Source: Candidatus Roizmanbacteria bacterium (GTDB lineage Bacteria > Patescibacteriota > Microgenomatia > UBA1406 > GWC2-37-13). From it: DNA of 49,224 bases. The number at the start of each line of letters is the position of its first letter. Position 1 is the first letter of the stretch. Position numbers and translations under genes: made by a program. The stretch lies in assembly GCA_016181725.1 (NCBI GenBank), contig JACOYT010000020.1:1-49224 (forward strand), in the 5' to 3' direction. Below are positions 31,805-41,252 of this stretch, piece after piece. Below the pieces are notes generated by a model, which had not been told where the DNA came from, ran no database searches, and saw only the letters and a list, made by a program, of their open reading frames with translations.

Positions 31805-33310
31805 ATGGATGATGATAAAATAAATCCCGAGGAAAAGCAACCAAGCGCACAAGAACCAAGGCCAATATTTGAGACAGTCCCCAAGGAAGAGCAACCACAC
31901 GAAGTACAATCGTCGCCTCAAGAACCGCCCCAGCCGCAACCTCAAGAACCTCCATTTGAACTTCAACCCGAAGAGGCGCCACCTGAGCTTGAGACACCGC
32001 AAGAGGCGCCAAGCAACCTTGATGAGAACAGGACAAAGTATTTCATCATAGGCGCAGGCGCATTATTTTTTATTATCATCTTGATCCTTATCTTGCGGAT
32101 ACTTCTTGGTGCTGGGAAGAAAGAGCCGGTGAGACTTACCTACTGGGGTCTTTGGGAGGATAAAGAGGTTATCCAGCCCCTCATCAATGCATATCAGGAA
32201 AAAAACAAAAGCATTACTATTGAATATCAAAAGATGTCACCGAGGGATTATAAAGACAAACTTATTGCACGAAGCAAAAACAATCAGGGCCCAGATATCT
32301 TTCGCTTTCACAATACCTGGATTCCAGAGATCAAAGAGGTTGTCGCGTCACTTCCTCAGTCAGTTATGTCCAATACAGAGTTTGAGAGAACCTTCTATCC
32401 TATACATCAAAAAAATTTGAAAGTAGGCGATCAGTATTACGGAATTCCCTTAATGATAGACGGATTGGTACTTTTATACAATGACAGTCTTTTTAAAAAA
32501 GCAGGGATAAGCACCGCCCCCTCAAGCTGGGAAGATGTGATAGATTACGTAGGAAAGCTTACGGTAAAAACCCAGGAAAATCAAATCGTTACTGCAGGGA
32601 TCGCGCTTGGTACTGCTGAAAATATTGAACATTTCCAGGATATTTTCGCATTGTTTTTGATGCAAAATGGAGGAGATATCCGAAAACTTGATCAAGCAGA
32701 AGCTGTCGGAGCACTCGAAAGTTATCGAAAATTTGCTGAGCAACCGAATAACTTTTGGGACGAGACAATGCCAAACTCGATAGACGCATTTATCCAGGAG
32801 AAGGTAGCAATGATCATCGTTCCTTCCTGGCAGATCCTAACAATTAAAAAGGCGAATCCGGAACTTGATTTGCGCGTTGTTCCGGTTCCAGCAATCCCAG
32901 GCGGAAAGCCGGTATCAATAGCGACATATTGGGTTGAGGGAGTTTCAAAATTTAGCAAAAATCAGAAAGAGGCGTGGAAATTTTTGCGGTATCTTGCAGA
33001 AAGGGAAAATATGACAAGGCTTTACGAGCTTCAAGCCAAGACGAGACCGTTTGGTGCGGCATATTCTCGAGTTGATTTAGGACAACTTTTAGCACAAAAT
33101 GAATATCTAGGAGCAGTGATCAAACAGGCAGACTCATATGTCTCGGTGCCGGCGATTGCACGAACCTATGATAATGGTTTAAATGACGATATAGGGCAGT
33201 ATATCAAAAACGCTATCAATGCGACAACCCAAGATGTATCATATGCAGAGGCCATGAGAACCGCAAAGCAGGGAGTAGACCAAATCTTCTCCAGATATCA
33301 AATCGAGTGA
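31805..33310 (+). CDS. Extracellular solute-binding protein tethered by a TM helix
   Basis: The 501-residue protein has an unusual order: a Pro/Glu/Gln-rich cytoplasmic tail (1-75), one transmembrane helix (about 79-101), then a family-1 type solute-binding domain (VRLTYWGLWEDKEVIQPLI, GPDIFRFHNTWIPEI, YGIPLMIDGLVLLYNDSLF, FIQEKVAMIIVPSW). Normal sugar-binding proteins carry a cleavable lipoprotein or secretion signal. No permease or ATPase gene lies nearby, so it may act as a surface binding protein rather than part of an ABC importer. It is followed after 4 nt by the baseplate-J-like gene. Confidence 0.85.
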   Translation: MDDDKINPEEKQPSAQEPRPIFETVPKEEQPHEVQSSPQEPPQPQPQEPPFELQPEEAPPELETPQEAPSNLDENRTKYFIIGAGALFFIIILILILRILLGAGKKEPVRLTYWGLWEDKEVIQPLINAYQEKNKSITIEYQKMSPRDYKDKLIARSKNNQGPDIFRFHNTWIPEIKEVVASLPQSVMSNTEFERTFYPIHQKNLKVGDQYYGIPLMIDGLVLLYNDSLFKKAGISTAPSSWEDVIDYVGKLTVKTQENQIVTAGIALGTAENIEHFQDIFALFLMQNGGDIRKLDQAEAVGALESYRKFAEQPNNFWDETMPNSIDAFIQEKVAMIIVPSWQILTIKKANPELDLRVVPVPAIPGGKPVSIATYWVEGVSKFSKNQKEAWKFLRYLAERENMTRLYELQAKTRPFGAAYSRVDLGQLLAQNEYLGAVIKQADSYVSVPAIARTYDNGLNDDIGQYIKNAINATTQDVSYAEAMRTAKQGVDQIFSRYQIE

Positions 33311-33314
33311 GATT

Positions 33315-35396
33315 ATGGCGATCAAATTTCCCGTTAATTTTTTTCAAACCCGAGGCGATACGGAGGAACTGTATCTTGGCTTATTTCTCAAAGAACAAGA
33401 GGGAGCCGTTTTTTATATCGAGGAAAAAGGCGGATCGTTACACATCATCGCAAATGAGAGATTCGCCTACACAAACGGCTGGGACAATCTTGTTGAGGAT
33501 ATTGATGAAGCACTGTATAAGCTTGAGACAGAGACGCGGAAATCTCCCGAGAAAACGATTTTCTTTCTTTACGCACACGTTATCGATGCACATGCCAAAG
33601 AGATTAAGAAACCGTATCTTCACAAAATTAAAGAACTGACAAAAAATTTGGAACTAAAGCCTCTTGGATATATCGAGTGTCATGAGGGTATCGTTGAATA
33701 TCTGGAGAAGAAGGAGGGGCTTTCACTTACGGCAACACTCATTGAATTTGATAAGGCGACTTTGGGTATCTTTGTGTATAAAGGGGGCAAGATAATTTTC
33801 CAAGAGGCTGTTCCTCGTTCGCTCAACTTAATTGATGATCTTACTCCAATTTTTGAGAAAATAAAAACCATAAGTGTCCTTCCTGCGCGTATAATCCTCT
33901 ACGATTCAAAGGATCTTGATGTTGAATCGGGACAGCTTCTCACCCGCGGTTGGGAGCAAGAATTTTTCCCACAACCACCGAAAGTAGAAATAGTGAGAGA
34001 AGAACAGCTTATTGAGGGTTTGCTTAAGATTTTTGTAAGTCAAATTATGCCCGAGAAAAAGGAAGAGCCAAAAGAAAAGGAAGTGATGGGATTTGTGATC
34101 GGGGCAGATGTAGCACCGAAGAAAGAAGCAGATCTTCCCAAGCAGGAACAACCTATGGTAAGTAAGCCGGCATTCAATTACGACGTAACATTCGCAAAAG
34201 GTATTCTATCAAACTTCATCTCGTGGTTTAAGCAACTCGGATCGCTCTTTTCAAAAACGAGAAATATATCAGTTCCACTTTTGGCCGTAATTGGCAGCCT
34301 TTTTATCATTCTTGCAGTTTTTCTCATGGAGTATTATTTTCATACGGCGGAAGTTACGGTATTTTTTCCGTCTCAACGACTGGTAAAAGATGTTGTTGTT
34401 TCTGGTAATTCAAGTAGCAACGCAGGAAAAAATGATCTGCGCGTGCATATTGGGACAACGCAGCAACAATTTAACGAGACAAAACCCAGTTTGGGAAAAA
34501 GAGATGTCGGTGAAAAAGCCAAAGGAGACGTTACAATCCACAATTTTGATGATAGAGAGCGAGTTTTTGAGAAAGGAACAACACTTGCCGCACAGGGAAT
34601 TAAGTTTGTTTTGGAAGACGACGTTAAGGTTGCCTCATCGTCATTGGCATCCGATGGCTCCGCAAAGCTGCCAGGGAAGGGGAAGGGCGGCATTGAGGCG
34701 GTGGAGATTGGAAGCGAAGCAAATCTTTCAAAAAATCAACGATTTCAGATTGCAGATCTCTCAGCGAGTTTATATTTCGCACTCAATGAAGCCAATCTGT
34801 CAGGTGGATCTAAAAAAAGTATAAAAACCGTATCGAAGGACGACCATGAAGCGTTGCGAAAGAAAATCCTTGAGAAGGCAGGAGAGTTTGGTAAGAAGAA
34901 TATTGAGCCGAAACTTCAGAAAGATTCAAAGCTTTTGCAACAACTGACAGGCATTGAGTTGAGAAATCTTCAATATTCAAAAGAGGTGGGTGAAGAGGCA
35001 GATGAGGTAGCCCTAAAAGCTACGGCGAAAATTACGCACCACTCATATAAGGATAGGGAACTTCGCAATCGTTTCGCAGAAGCCCTTTCGCGCGAGATTA
35101 AGAAGAGTTTCCAACTTGATGTTGATGGAATATCATATGTAATACGAAAAGTCCAGAAGGATAAAGAGGACTACAAGATACAAGCAAACGTGAAAGCAAA
35201 GCAAGTTCGAAAAGTTTCCAAAGACGAGATAGTTTCCAATCTTTCCAATAAAAAGAGCGATGACGTTGAAAAGCTTGTCCGCGAAAAATATAAGGCATCT
35301 GGCTTGGAGCTTAAGGTAAACCACCCCTTACCATTTCTTCGAAACAGACTTCCACTTTTCAAAAAAAACGTTGATCTTGAAATTTCTTACCTATAA
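33315..35396 (+). CDS. Actin-like/TM/baseplate-J-like surface protein
   Basis: The 693-residue protein has three parts. Residues 1-245 are cytoplasmic and resemble part of a PilM/FtsA-like actin fold (LTATLIEFDKATLGIFVYKGG), but nucleotide-binding motifs are not clear. A charged linker and one transmembrane helix (about 317-338) follow. The outside part (345-693) contains KAKGDVTIHNFDDRERVFEKGT and GIEAVEIGSEANLS, the pattern of baseplate J-like domains found in phage tails and contractile injection systems. No other tail or injection gene is present. The role is unknown; a surface-attachment or assembly platform is an inference. Confidence 0.72.
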   Translation: MAIKFPVNFFQTRGDTEELYLGLFLKEQEGAVFYIEEKGGSLHIIANERFAYTNGWDNLVEDIDEALYKLETETRKSPEKTIFFLYAHVIDAHAKEIKKPYLHKIKELTKNLELKPLGYIECHEGIVEYLEKKEGLSLTATLIEFDKATLGIFVYKGGKIIFQEAVPRSLNLIDDLTPIFEKIKTISVLPARIILYDSKDLDVESGQLLTRGWEQEFFPQPPKVEIVREEQLIEGLLKIFVSQIMPEKKEEPKEKEVMGFVIGADVAPKKEADLPKQEQPMVSKPAFNYDVTFAKGILSNFISWFKQLGSLFSKTRNISVPLLAVIGSLFIILAVFLMEYYFHTAEVTVFFPSQRLVKDVVVSGNSSSNAGKNDLRVHIGTTQQQFNETKPSLGKRDVGEKAKGDVTIHNFDDRERVFEKGTTLAAQGIKFVLEDDVKVASSSLASDGSAKLPGKGKGGIEAVEIGSEANLSKNQRFQIADLSASLYFALNEANLSGGSKKSIKTVSKDDHEALRKKILEKAGEFGKKNIEPKLQKDSKLLQQLTGIELRNLQYSKEVGEEADEVALKATAKITHHSYKDRELRNRFAEALSREIKKSFQLDVDGISYVIRKVQKDKEDYKIQANVKAKQVRKVSKDEIVSNLSNKKSDDVEKLVREKYKASGLELKVNHPLPFLRNRLPLFKKNVDLEISYL

Positions 35397-35415
35397 TACT
35401 ACGCTAATAATAGAC

Positions 35416-36165
35416 ATGTCTTTGTATAGGTACGTAAAAGAAGAGAAGACCATTAGGCGGAAAGTTGTCAATTATTTTTCTTACGTTACTCTTACTTTGG
35501 GAGCACTCCTTTTATTCTGGGCTTTTTATCCGGTTATTTCATTTGAGGTATACTCTCGCTTTTTCTTTCAGCAAAAACTAAATAGTCCCGTTCCTAACCA
35601 GATCGCCTCATCAATTACCCTGGCAAATTCAGTTTTAGGAACAAGCACGGAGCTCTTTTCAAACAACCTGCGTGACTTTACCCAGGCAAGTCTCTGGTTT
35701 CCAACAAAAACAAAGGTGAGTAGCCAGCGAAAACTGGATATTAAAGAGTATGCGCTTTCTATCCCAAAACTAAATATTCAAAATGCAAAGGTTATCGTTG
35801 GCGGCGAAAATCTTACGAAGGGACTTATCCAGTACCTGCCAACAACTCTGCCAGGAGAGTATGGAAACGCGGTGGTTTTCGGACACTCAACGCTTCCCCA
35901 ACTATATAATACGAAGGATTACAAAACGATATTCACGTACCTTCCCTCTTTGGAAAAAGGAGATAAGGTGATGGTTAGAATAAAAGATGTGGATTATGAG
36001 TACGAGGTCTATGAGATGTTTGTTGTCAAGCCGGACCAGATCTCTGTTCTTGAACAGCGATATGACGGTCCTTATCTCACCCTTATAACCTGCGTTCCTC
36101 CAGGAACATATTGGAATAGACTGGTAGTTCGTGCAAAGCTTACCAAGTTGCCGGCTCAATTATAA
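35416..36165 (+). CDS. Sortase
   Basis: The 249-residue enzyme has an N-terminal transmembrane helix (about 22-42), a linker, and a sortase beta-barrel. The catalytic triad is visible: His157 in VFGHSTLP, Cys226 in TLITCVPPG and Arg235 or Arg239 in NRLVVRAKL. It would attach proteins with a C-terminal sorting signal to the envelope; no substrate with a classic LPxTG motif is evident in the window. An upstream TTG start (35371) within the previous gene was rejected in favour of ATG 35416. A TATAAT box sits at 35392-35397. Confidence 0.88.
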   Translation: MSLYRYVKEEKTIRRKVVNYFSYVTLTLGALLLFWAFYPVISFEVYSRFFFQQKLNSPVPNQIASSITLANSVLGTSTELFSNNLRDFTQASLWFPTKTKVSSQRKLDIKEYALSIPKLNIQNAKVIVGGENLTKGLIQYLPTTLPGEYGNAVVFGHSTLPQLYNTKDYKTIFTYLPSLEKGDKVMVRIKDVDYEYEVYEMFVVKPDQISVLEQRYDGPYLTLITCVPPGTYWNRLVVRAKLTKLPAQL

Positions 36166-36201
36166 TTGCAAGTACCCCATAATATATGCTAAAATAGCGG
36201 G

Positions 36202-38529
36202 ATGCCAAAGCGGAAGATTGAGAAAACGCTATACCAGCTTCTTTATCCCCTCGTCAATTTTTTTATCGCCGTAGGAGAGCTCGCAAAAGATATTATCATG
36301 CTGCCGTTTCGGCTACTTCTTTTTTTTGTAAGAAAAGCTTCAGCAGCCCTTATTTTATTTGGAAAAACAACAGATCAAGGATTGACTGCATTTCGAAAAT
36401 GGATTAAGAACATTAGGAAAAAGCCTTTACCGAAGCTCAAAATCCACTTTCCAAAGCTTCCAAAGATAGTAATCCCGAGAATAAAAAAGCCAAAATTCAG
36501 ATTGAGAAAACCGCGTTTTCTCAAATTTCCAAAACTCCCAAAACTCCCGGCCATTTTAAAAGGGCGAAAAGCTTTAAGAATAAAATATTTTTTTATAGGA
36601 TTTATAGTAGCAGCGCTTATAAGTTTTGCAAGCCAAGCATACCAATTTGTCACATCGCTTCCCTCACCAAGAAGTATAGGGAAGGTGAATTATCCTCTTT
36701 CAACGCATATCTATGATCGCAAAGGAAGACTGTTGTACGAAGTTTACCGTGAGCAAAACAGGACTCCTGTCAGAGTGGAAAGTCTCCCTCCGTATGTCAC
36801 GCAGGCAACCATAGCGATAGAGGATAAAGATTTTTTTCGGCATAACGGCGTATCACTTTTTGGAGGTATTTTTCGCGCAACAAAGGAGACGCTTGTAACG
36901 AAAAAACTTCAAGGAGGATCAACTATCACGCAGCAACTGGTGAAGTCTGCGCTACTTACGCCGGAGCGAACTATCCAGCGAAAACTCAAAGAAATTGTTC
37001 TTGCTTTGTGGACTGAACGAATTTATACAAAGAACCAAATTCTTGAGATGTATCTCAATCAGGTTCCCTATGGGGGATCTGCGTACGGGATAGAGGAGGC
37101 AGCAAAAGCTTATTTCAATAAGCACGCGAAAGACCTAACCTTAGATCAGGCAGCTTTTCTTGCCGGACTGCCACAAGCTCCCACCTTATATTCATCGTAT
37201 CTAAATCCACAGCTTGCACTCGCTCGAAGAAACGATGTATTGAAAAATATGATCGAACAGAAATTCATTTCTCAAGAAAGGTACGAGGAGGAAGTCCGAA
37301 AACCCCTCGGTGTTGTTCCACCAAAAACCACAATCAAAGCCCCTCACTTTGTTTTCTATGTAAAAAGTGAACTTGAAAAGCAGTTTGGCATACGTTCGGT
37401 TGAGGAAGGGGGCTTACGGGTAACTACATCACTTGACCTTGATATCCAGGAGAAAGCACAAGAAATTTTGAGTGAGGAGATAGATAAGATACGAAATTTA
37501 AATGTCACAAACGGCGCGATTTTAATCATAAGGCCTTCAACCGGGGAGATATTGGCAATGGTCGGCTCCACAGATTATTTTGCCACCCCATCGGGAGCTT
37601 TCAATGTTACAACGGCACTTCGACAACCAGGTTCAGCAATAAAACCGATTATGTACTCATTGGCACTCAAAGGGGGTTTTACCCCGGCAACGATCTTAAA
37701 TGATTCTCCGGTCGTATATGCTCTACCTGGTGAGATATACCGTCCGGTTAATTACGATGGTCGTTTTCATGGAAGGATGCCTCTTCGATATGCACTTGCT
37801 AATTCATACAATGTTCCCGCTGTTAAGACATTGAGTCAAATCGGAGTTTCCGATTTTGTGGAGCATGCACGTCAGATGGGTATTTCAACATGGAAAGACT
37901 CTTCACAGTATGGCTTATCTCTTACGCTCGGGGGGGGCGACGTTAAGATGCTTGATATGGCAAAAGCATTTGGAGTTTTTGCAAATAACGGAGAGAGAAT
38001 CGAAACAGCTCCAGCAATCCGAGTTGATAATTTTTCTGGCGATACGATTTTTGAACACAAGCCAAAAGCAAAAAAAGCGTTGGATCCTGGAATAAGTTAT
38101 ATCATATCTGACATATTATCAGACAATGTTGCGAGGCAGCAGGCTTTCGGGGTACGATCTGCCTTGGAGATCCCCGGATATAAAGTTGCGGTAAAGACCG
38201 GCACGACAAATGATAAGAGAGATAACTGGACGATAGGGTACACCCCTGAGTTTCTCGTTGTGGTGTGGGTGGGAAACAATAACAATAGTCCCATGCATCC
38301 ACAGCTTACGTCGGGCATAACGGGAGCTGCGCCAATCTGGAACAAAGTTATGTCTTATCTTCTTACAACCTACAGCAACAAAAATACCTGGTTTAACAAA
38401 CCTGAAGATGTGGTCTCAAAAAGTTGCTATGGCGGCAGAGTTGAGTATTTTCTCGTTGGAACGGAAGGGACTTATTGTCAGTTGCCGAAACCAGTTACCC
38501 CAACTCCAGAGAAAGAAGACGAAGACTAA
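36202..38529 (+). CDS. Class A penicillin-binding protein (PBP1A-like)
   Basis: The 775-residue protein is bifunctional. The glycosyltransferase domain has EDKDFFRH (207-214, catalytic Glu), GGSTITQQLVK (238-248) and EMYLNQVPYGG. The transpeptidase domain has Ser478-Ala-Ile-Lys, SYN (535-537) and Lys665-Thr-Gly-Thr. The transmembrane helix is at about 128-147. The long N-terminal cytoplasmic part is odd: hydrophobic amphipathic stretches (10-55), then a roughly 50-residue Pro/Lys-rich repeat zone (75-124, units like KLPK and PKLP). A TGcTAAAAT box ends 6 nt before the ATG. It makes and crosslinks peptidoglycan. Confidence 0.95.
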   Translation: MPKRKIEKTLYQLLYPLVNFFIAVGELAKDIIMLPFRLLLFFVRKASAALILFGKTTDQGLTAFRKWIKNIRKKPLPKLKIHFPKLPKIVIPRIKKPKFRLRKPRFLKFPKLPKLPAILKGRKALRIKYFFIGFIVAALISFASQAYQFVTSLPSPRSIGKVNYPLSTHIYDRKGRLLYEVYREQNRTPVRVESLPPYVTQATIAIEDKDFFRHNGVSLFGGIFRATKETLVTKKLQGGSTITQQLVKSALLTPERTIQRKLKEIVLALWTERIYTKNQILEMYLNQVPYGGSAYGIEEAAKAYFNKHAKDLTLDQAAFLAGLPQAPTLYSSYLNPQLALARRNDVLKNMIEQKFISQERYEEEVRKPLGVVPPKTTIKAPHFVFYVKSELEKQFGIRSVEEGGLRVTTSLDLDIQEKAQEILSEEIDKIRNLNVTNGAILIIRPSTGEILAMVGSTDYFATPSGAFNVTTALRQPGSAIKPIMYSLALKGGFTPATILNDSPVVYALPGEIYRPVNYDGRFHGRMPLRYALANSYNVPAVKTLSQIGVSDFVEHARQMGISTWKDSSQYGLSLTLGGGDVKMLDMAKAFGVFANNGERIETAPAIRVDNFSGDTIFEHKPKAKKALDPGISYIISDILSDNVARQQAFGVRSALEIPGYKVAVKTGTTNDKRDNWTIGYTPEFLVVVWVGNNNNSPMHPQLTSGITGAAPIWNKVMSYLLTTYSNKNTWFNKPEDVVSKSCYGGRVEYFLVGTEGTYCQLPKPVTPTPEKEDED

Positions 38530-38530
38530 G

Positions 38531-39763
38531 CTACTTTTTTTGTATAACCTCAAATCCTACAAGGGGTTGGAGAACCTTTGGAACAAGCACAGACCCATCT
38601 TTTTGCTGGTAGTTCTCAAGGATTGCAATCAAAGTTCTTCCTATGGCAAAAGCCGTACCATTTAAGATATGGACGAATTTCTTTTCACCATCCTCTTGAT
38701 ATTTAATATGGAGTCTCCTTGCTTGAAAATCAGTTGTCGTTGAAGCAGAGGTTACCTCTCTGTATCTGTTCTGTGATGGAAACCATACTTCGATATCATA
38801 TTTTTTTGCGGTTGGAAAGCCTAACTCACCGGTGCAGACGTTTACAACTCTATATGATAGATCAAGTGCCTGAAACAGTTTTTCCTGAAGAGAGAGAAGA
38901 TACTCATGTTCCTTATCATCGTCTTCCTCTTTCGTAAAAGAAACCATTTCAACTTTATCGAATTGATGAACACGAAATATGCCTCTCGTGTCTTTTCCAT
39001 ACGATCCTGCTTCGCGCCTGAAAGAGGAAGAAAACCCAACATAGCGTTTTGGGAGGGCTTGCTTGCTTAAAGTTTCGTCCTTATGCATGGGAACGATAGA
39101 ATGTTCTGCTGTCCCAATAAAAAATAAACGATCTTTGCCAGCGACAAACATATCATCTTCTCCACCCTGTTCCATATAACCAAGACCTCTCATCACTTCA
39201 TCCTTCACCAAGGCAGGTGGTACAACAGGGATGAAACCTTCTTTGGTAAGGGTTTGAAATGCGAAGTGGACAAGGGCAAACTCAAGAAGAGCCGCCTCAT
39301 TTTTGAGGTACCCAAAACGGGAGCCCGAAACCTTTGCTGCGCGTTGGATATCGAAAAGATCAAGCTTTTGTCCAAGTTTGATATGGTCAAGGGGAGCAAA
39401 GTCAAGTTTTGGCGGCTCTTTATGTATGCGAACCACAACGTTTTTTGCTTCGTCGCCTCCAATAGGAACGTCTTCTTTTGGCAGATTTGGCAACGTTAAA
39501 AGAAGTTCGTCATATTGTTTTTTGAGATTAGCAAGTTTCGTCTCTTTCTCTCTTAATTGTTTCTTTAGTTTCTCGCCTTCTTCTCTATTTTTTTCTTTTG
39601 CCAGACGATTTCTCTTCTCATGAAGTTTTTGAACTTCTTGGAAAAGCTTTCTATGTTCCTCATCGGTTTTTAGGAGCTTTGAGACATCAACTTTATATCC
39701 TTTATTCACTGCTGCCTGTTGAACAAGCTTTGGGTTCTTTCGTACAAGTTTAATGTCAAGCAT
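38531..39763 (-). CDS. serS: Seryl-tRNA synthetase
   Basis: The 410-residue class II enzyme has the N-terminal antiparallel coiled coil (about 30-105) that holds the long variable arm of tRNA-Ser. Motif 2 appears as FRREAGSYGKDTRGIFRVHQF and motif 3 as GTAFAIGRTLIAILENYQ. It follows rdgB after 8 nt on the same strand and converges with the PBP gene with only one nucleotide between the two stop codons. Confidence 0.97.
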   Translation of the reverse strand: MLDIKLVRKNPKLVQQAAVNKGYKVDVSKLLKTDEEHRKLFQEVQKLHEKRNRLAKEKNREEGEKLKKQLREKETKLANLKKQYDELLLTLPNLPKEDVPIGGDEAKNVVVRIHKEPPKLDFAPLDHIKLGQKLDLFDIQRAAKVSGSRFGYLKNEAALLEFALVHFAFQTLTKEGFIPVVPPALVKDEVMRGLGYMEQGGEDDMFVAGKDRLFFIGTAEHSIVPMHKDETLSKQALPKRYVGFSSSFRREAGSYGKDTRGIFRVHQFDKVEMVSFTKEEDDDKEHEYLLSLQEKLFQALDLSYRVVNVCTGELGFPTAKKYDIEVWFPSQNRYREVTSASTTTDFQARRLHIKYQEDGEKKFVHILNGTAFAIGRTLIAILENYQQKDGSVLVPKVLQPLVGFEVIQKK

Positions 39764-39771
39764 GGGTTGCT

Positions 39772-40389
39772 TTATTCTTTTAATCCTAACGTTTTTATTA
39801 TGATCGGTTTTAGCTTTCGGATTGCCTTATATCTGTGATTATACAATTTTTGCTCGTCTTCTGTTAACTCGTTTTCATGGTAGTATTTCCCAATTTTGGG
39901 AAGATAAAAAAAAGATCGGTAGGGATATCCTCTTAAAAGCTTAAGATACGGTTTTTCCGGAACGATTCCCTCGATTTTCCCCTCGCGGCTCCACACTTTT
40001 CCATCAGGCAGAGCAAAAGAGATAACCGCACGAAAGTAAGCCTTCCGATTTGAATATGGCAATTTTTTTGCTACGGTTTTCATGTGATTAATTATTTCCT
40101 CATCCCGCGCTTCATATCCGAGCCATCTTCTACTTTTTATCCCCGGTTCGCCTTTTAATGCGTCAATCTCGATTCCTCCATCATCAGCGATCGCAGGAAA
40201 TCCGGTCTTTTTGGCATAAAATCTTGCTTTTTTTTGAGAATTCTTTTGATAGGTGTTTTCGGTTTCCGCAACTTCATCTTTGATACCAAGATCAGGAAGT
40301 GAAATAAGCCCGATGGGGAGATCTGATAGAAAGCTTGCGAGCTCTTTGATTTTTCCTTGATTCATCGACGCAATAAGCAGTTTCTTCAT
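39772..40389 (-). CDS. rdgB: Non-canonical purine NTP pyrophosphatase (XTP/dITP)
   Basis: The 205-residue protein belongs to the HAM1/RdgB family, which hydrolyses XTP and dITP to monophosphates to keep damaged purines out of DNA. The signature SMNQGKIKELASFL (T/SxNxxK type) and FPAIADDGGIEIDALKGEPG with the acidic metal site are visible. The C-terminus is slightly longer than in E. coli. Probably co-transcribed with serS. Confidence 0.9.
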   Translation of the reverse strand: MKKLLIASMNQGKIKELASFLSDLPIGLISLPDLGIKDEVAETENTYQKNSQKKARFYAKKTGFPAIADDGGIEIDALKGEPGIKSRRWLGYEARDEEIINHMKTVAKKLPYSNRKAYFRAVISFALPDGKVWSREGKIEGIVPEKPYLKLLRGYPYRSFFYLPKIGKYYHENELTEDEQKLYNHRYKAIRKLKPIIIKTLGLKE

Positions 40390-40420
40390 AAAACTTCTTA
40401 TTATATAATACTTTTACCGC

Positions 40421-41251
40421 ATGAATTTTATCGGTCTATTCAATAAAGCAGTTGGGACAACTCATTCTCGATTGTGCATCGGTCTTGACCCCGAAGTTAA
40501 TCTGCTCCCTCTTAGCGTAAAAAACAAGAAGCGCTCACTCTTTTTGTTTAATAAGACAATCATCGACGCGACCCATGATCTCGTATGTGCATATAAACCA
40601 AACTCTGCTTTTTATGAAAGTTCTGGTGCCGGGGGAATTTTGGAGTTGAAGATGACGTGTGATTATATCAAAAAGAATTATCCCAAAATTCTTATCTTCT
40701 TGGATGCAAAGCGCGCAGACATCGGAAATACAAACAGACATTACGTTGAGTATGCATTTGGGTATCTTGGAGTCGATGCCATAACCCTTCATCCGTATCT
40801 TGGAGAAGAGGGGATTGCGCCGTTTCTTGAGCGTAGTAATAAAGGTTGCATAATCCTATGTAGAACTTCAAATCCTGGCGCAAGAGAATTTCAAAATTTA
40901 AAAGTTGATGGAACACTGCTTTATCAAACCGTAGCAAAACAGGTTGCGCAAAAATGGAATAGCCGTAAGAATTGTATGCTTGTTGTAGGTGCGACGTATC
41001 CGTCTGAAATGAAGGAAATACGAAAGTTGGCACCTAATGTGCCGTTTCTTATACCAGGAATTGGGGCGCAAGGCGGGGATCTTGAGGCAAGCATTACGGC
41101 CGGTATCGATTCAAGAGGCGGCGGAATAGTTATTGCAGTATCACGGACCGTATTGTATACATCAGGCAGTGGTGATTTTGCACTTGCAGCAAGAAAAAAA
41201 GCAAAAGAGTTACGAGACCAGATCGATGAAATAATCCAAAGACTTTCGTGA
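40421..41251 (+). CDS. pyrF: Orotidine 5'-phosphate decarboxylase, type 2
   Basis: The 276-residue enzyme catalyses the last step of UMP synthesis. The catalytic Asp-Lys-x-x-Asp-like core is FLDAKRADIGNT, preceded by CIGLDPE and followed by ITLHPYLG and VGATYPSEM, which mark the longer type 2 family. No other pyrimidine gene is in the window. A TATAAT box lies about 11 nt before the ATG. It converges with guaA with one nucleotide between the stop codons. Confidence 0.95.
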   Translation: MNFIGLFNKAVGTTHSRLCIGLDPEVNLLPLSVKNKKRSLFLFNKTIIDATHDLVCAYKPNSAFYESSGAGGILELKMTCDYIKKNYPKILIFLDAKRADIGNTNRHYVEYAFGYLGVDAITLHPYLGEEGIAPFLERSNKGCIILCRTSNPGAREFQNLKVDGTLLYQTVAKQVAQKWNSRKNCMLVVGATYPSEMKEIRKLAPNVPFLIPGIGAQGGDLEASITAGIDSRGGGIVIAVSRTVLYTSGSGDFALAARKKAKELRDQIDEIIQRLS

Positions 41252-41252
41252 T

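Noticed and set aside
31798-31884. Longer start of the VanW-like protein
   Set aside because: It would overlap the divergent gene and adds 29 residues with no signal features before the normal TM helix.
35371-35415. TTG start for the sortase gene
   Set aside because: It lies within the previous coding sequence and adds a non-conserved segment; ATG 35416 begins a typical cytoplasmic tail before the TM helix.
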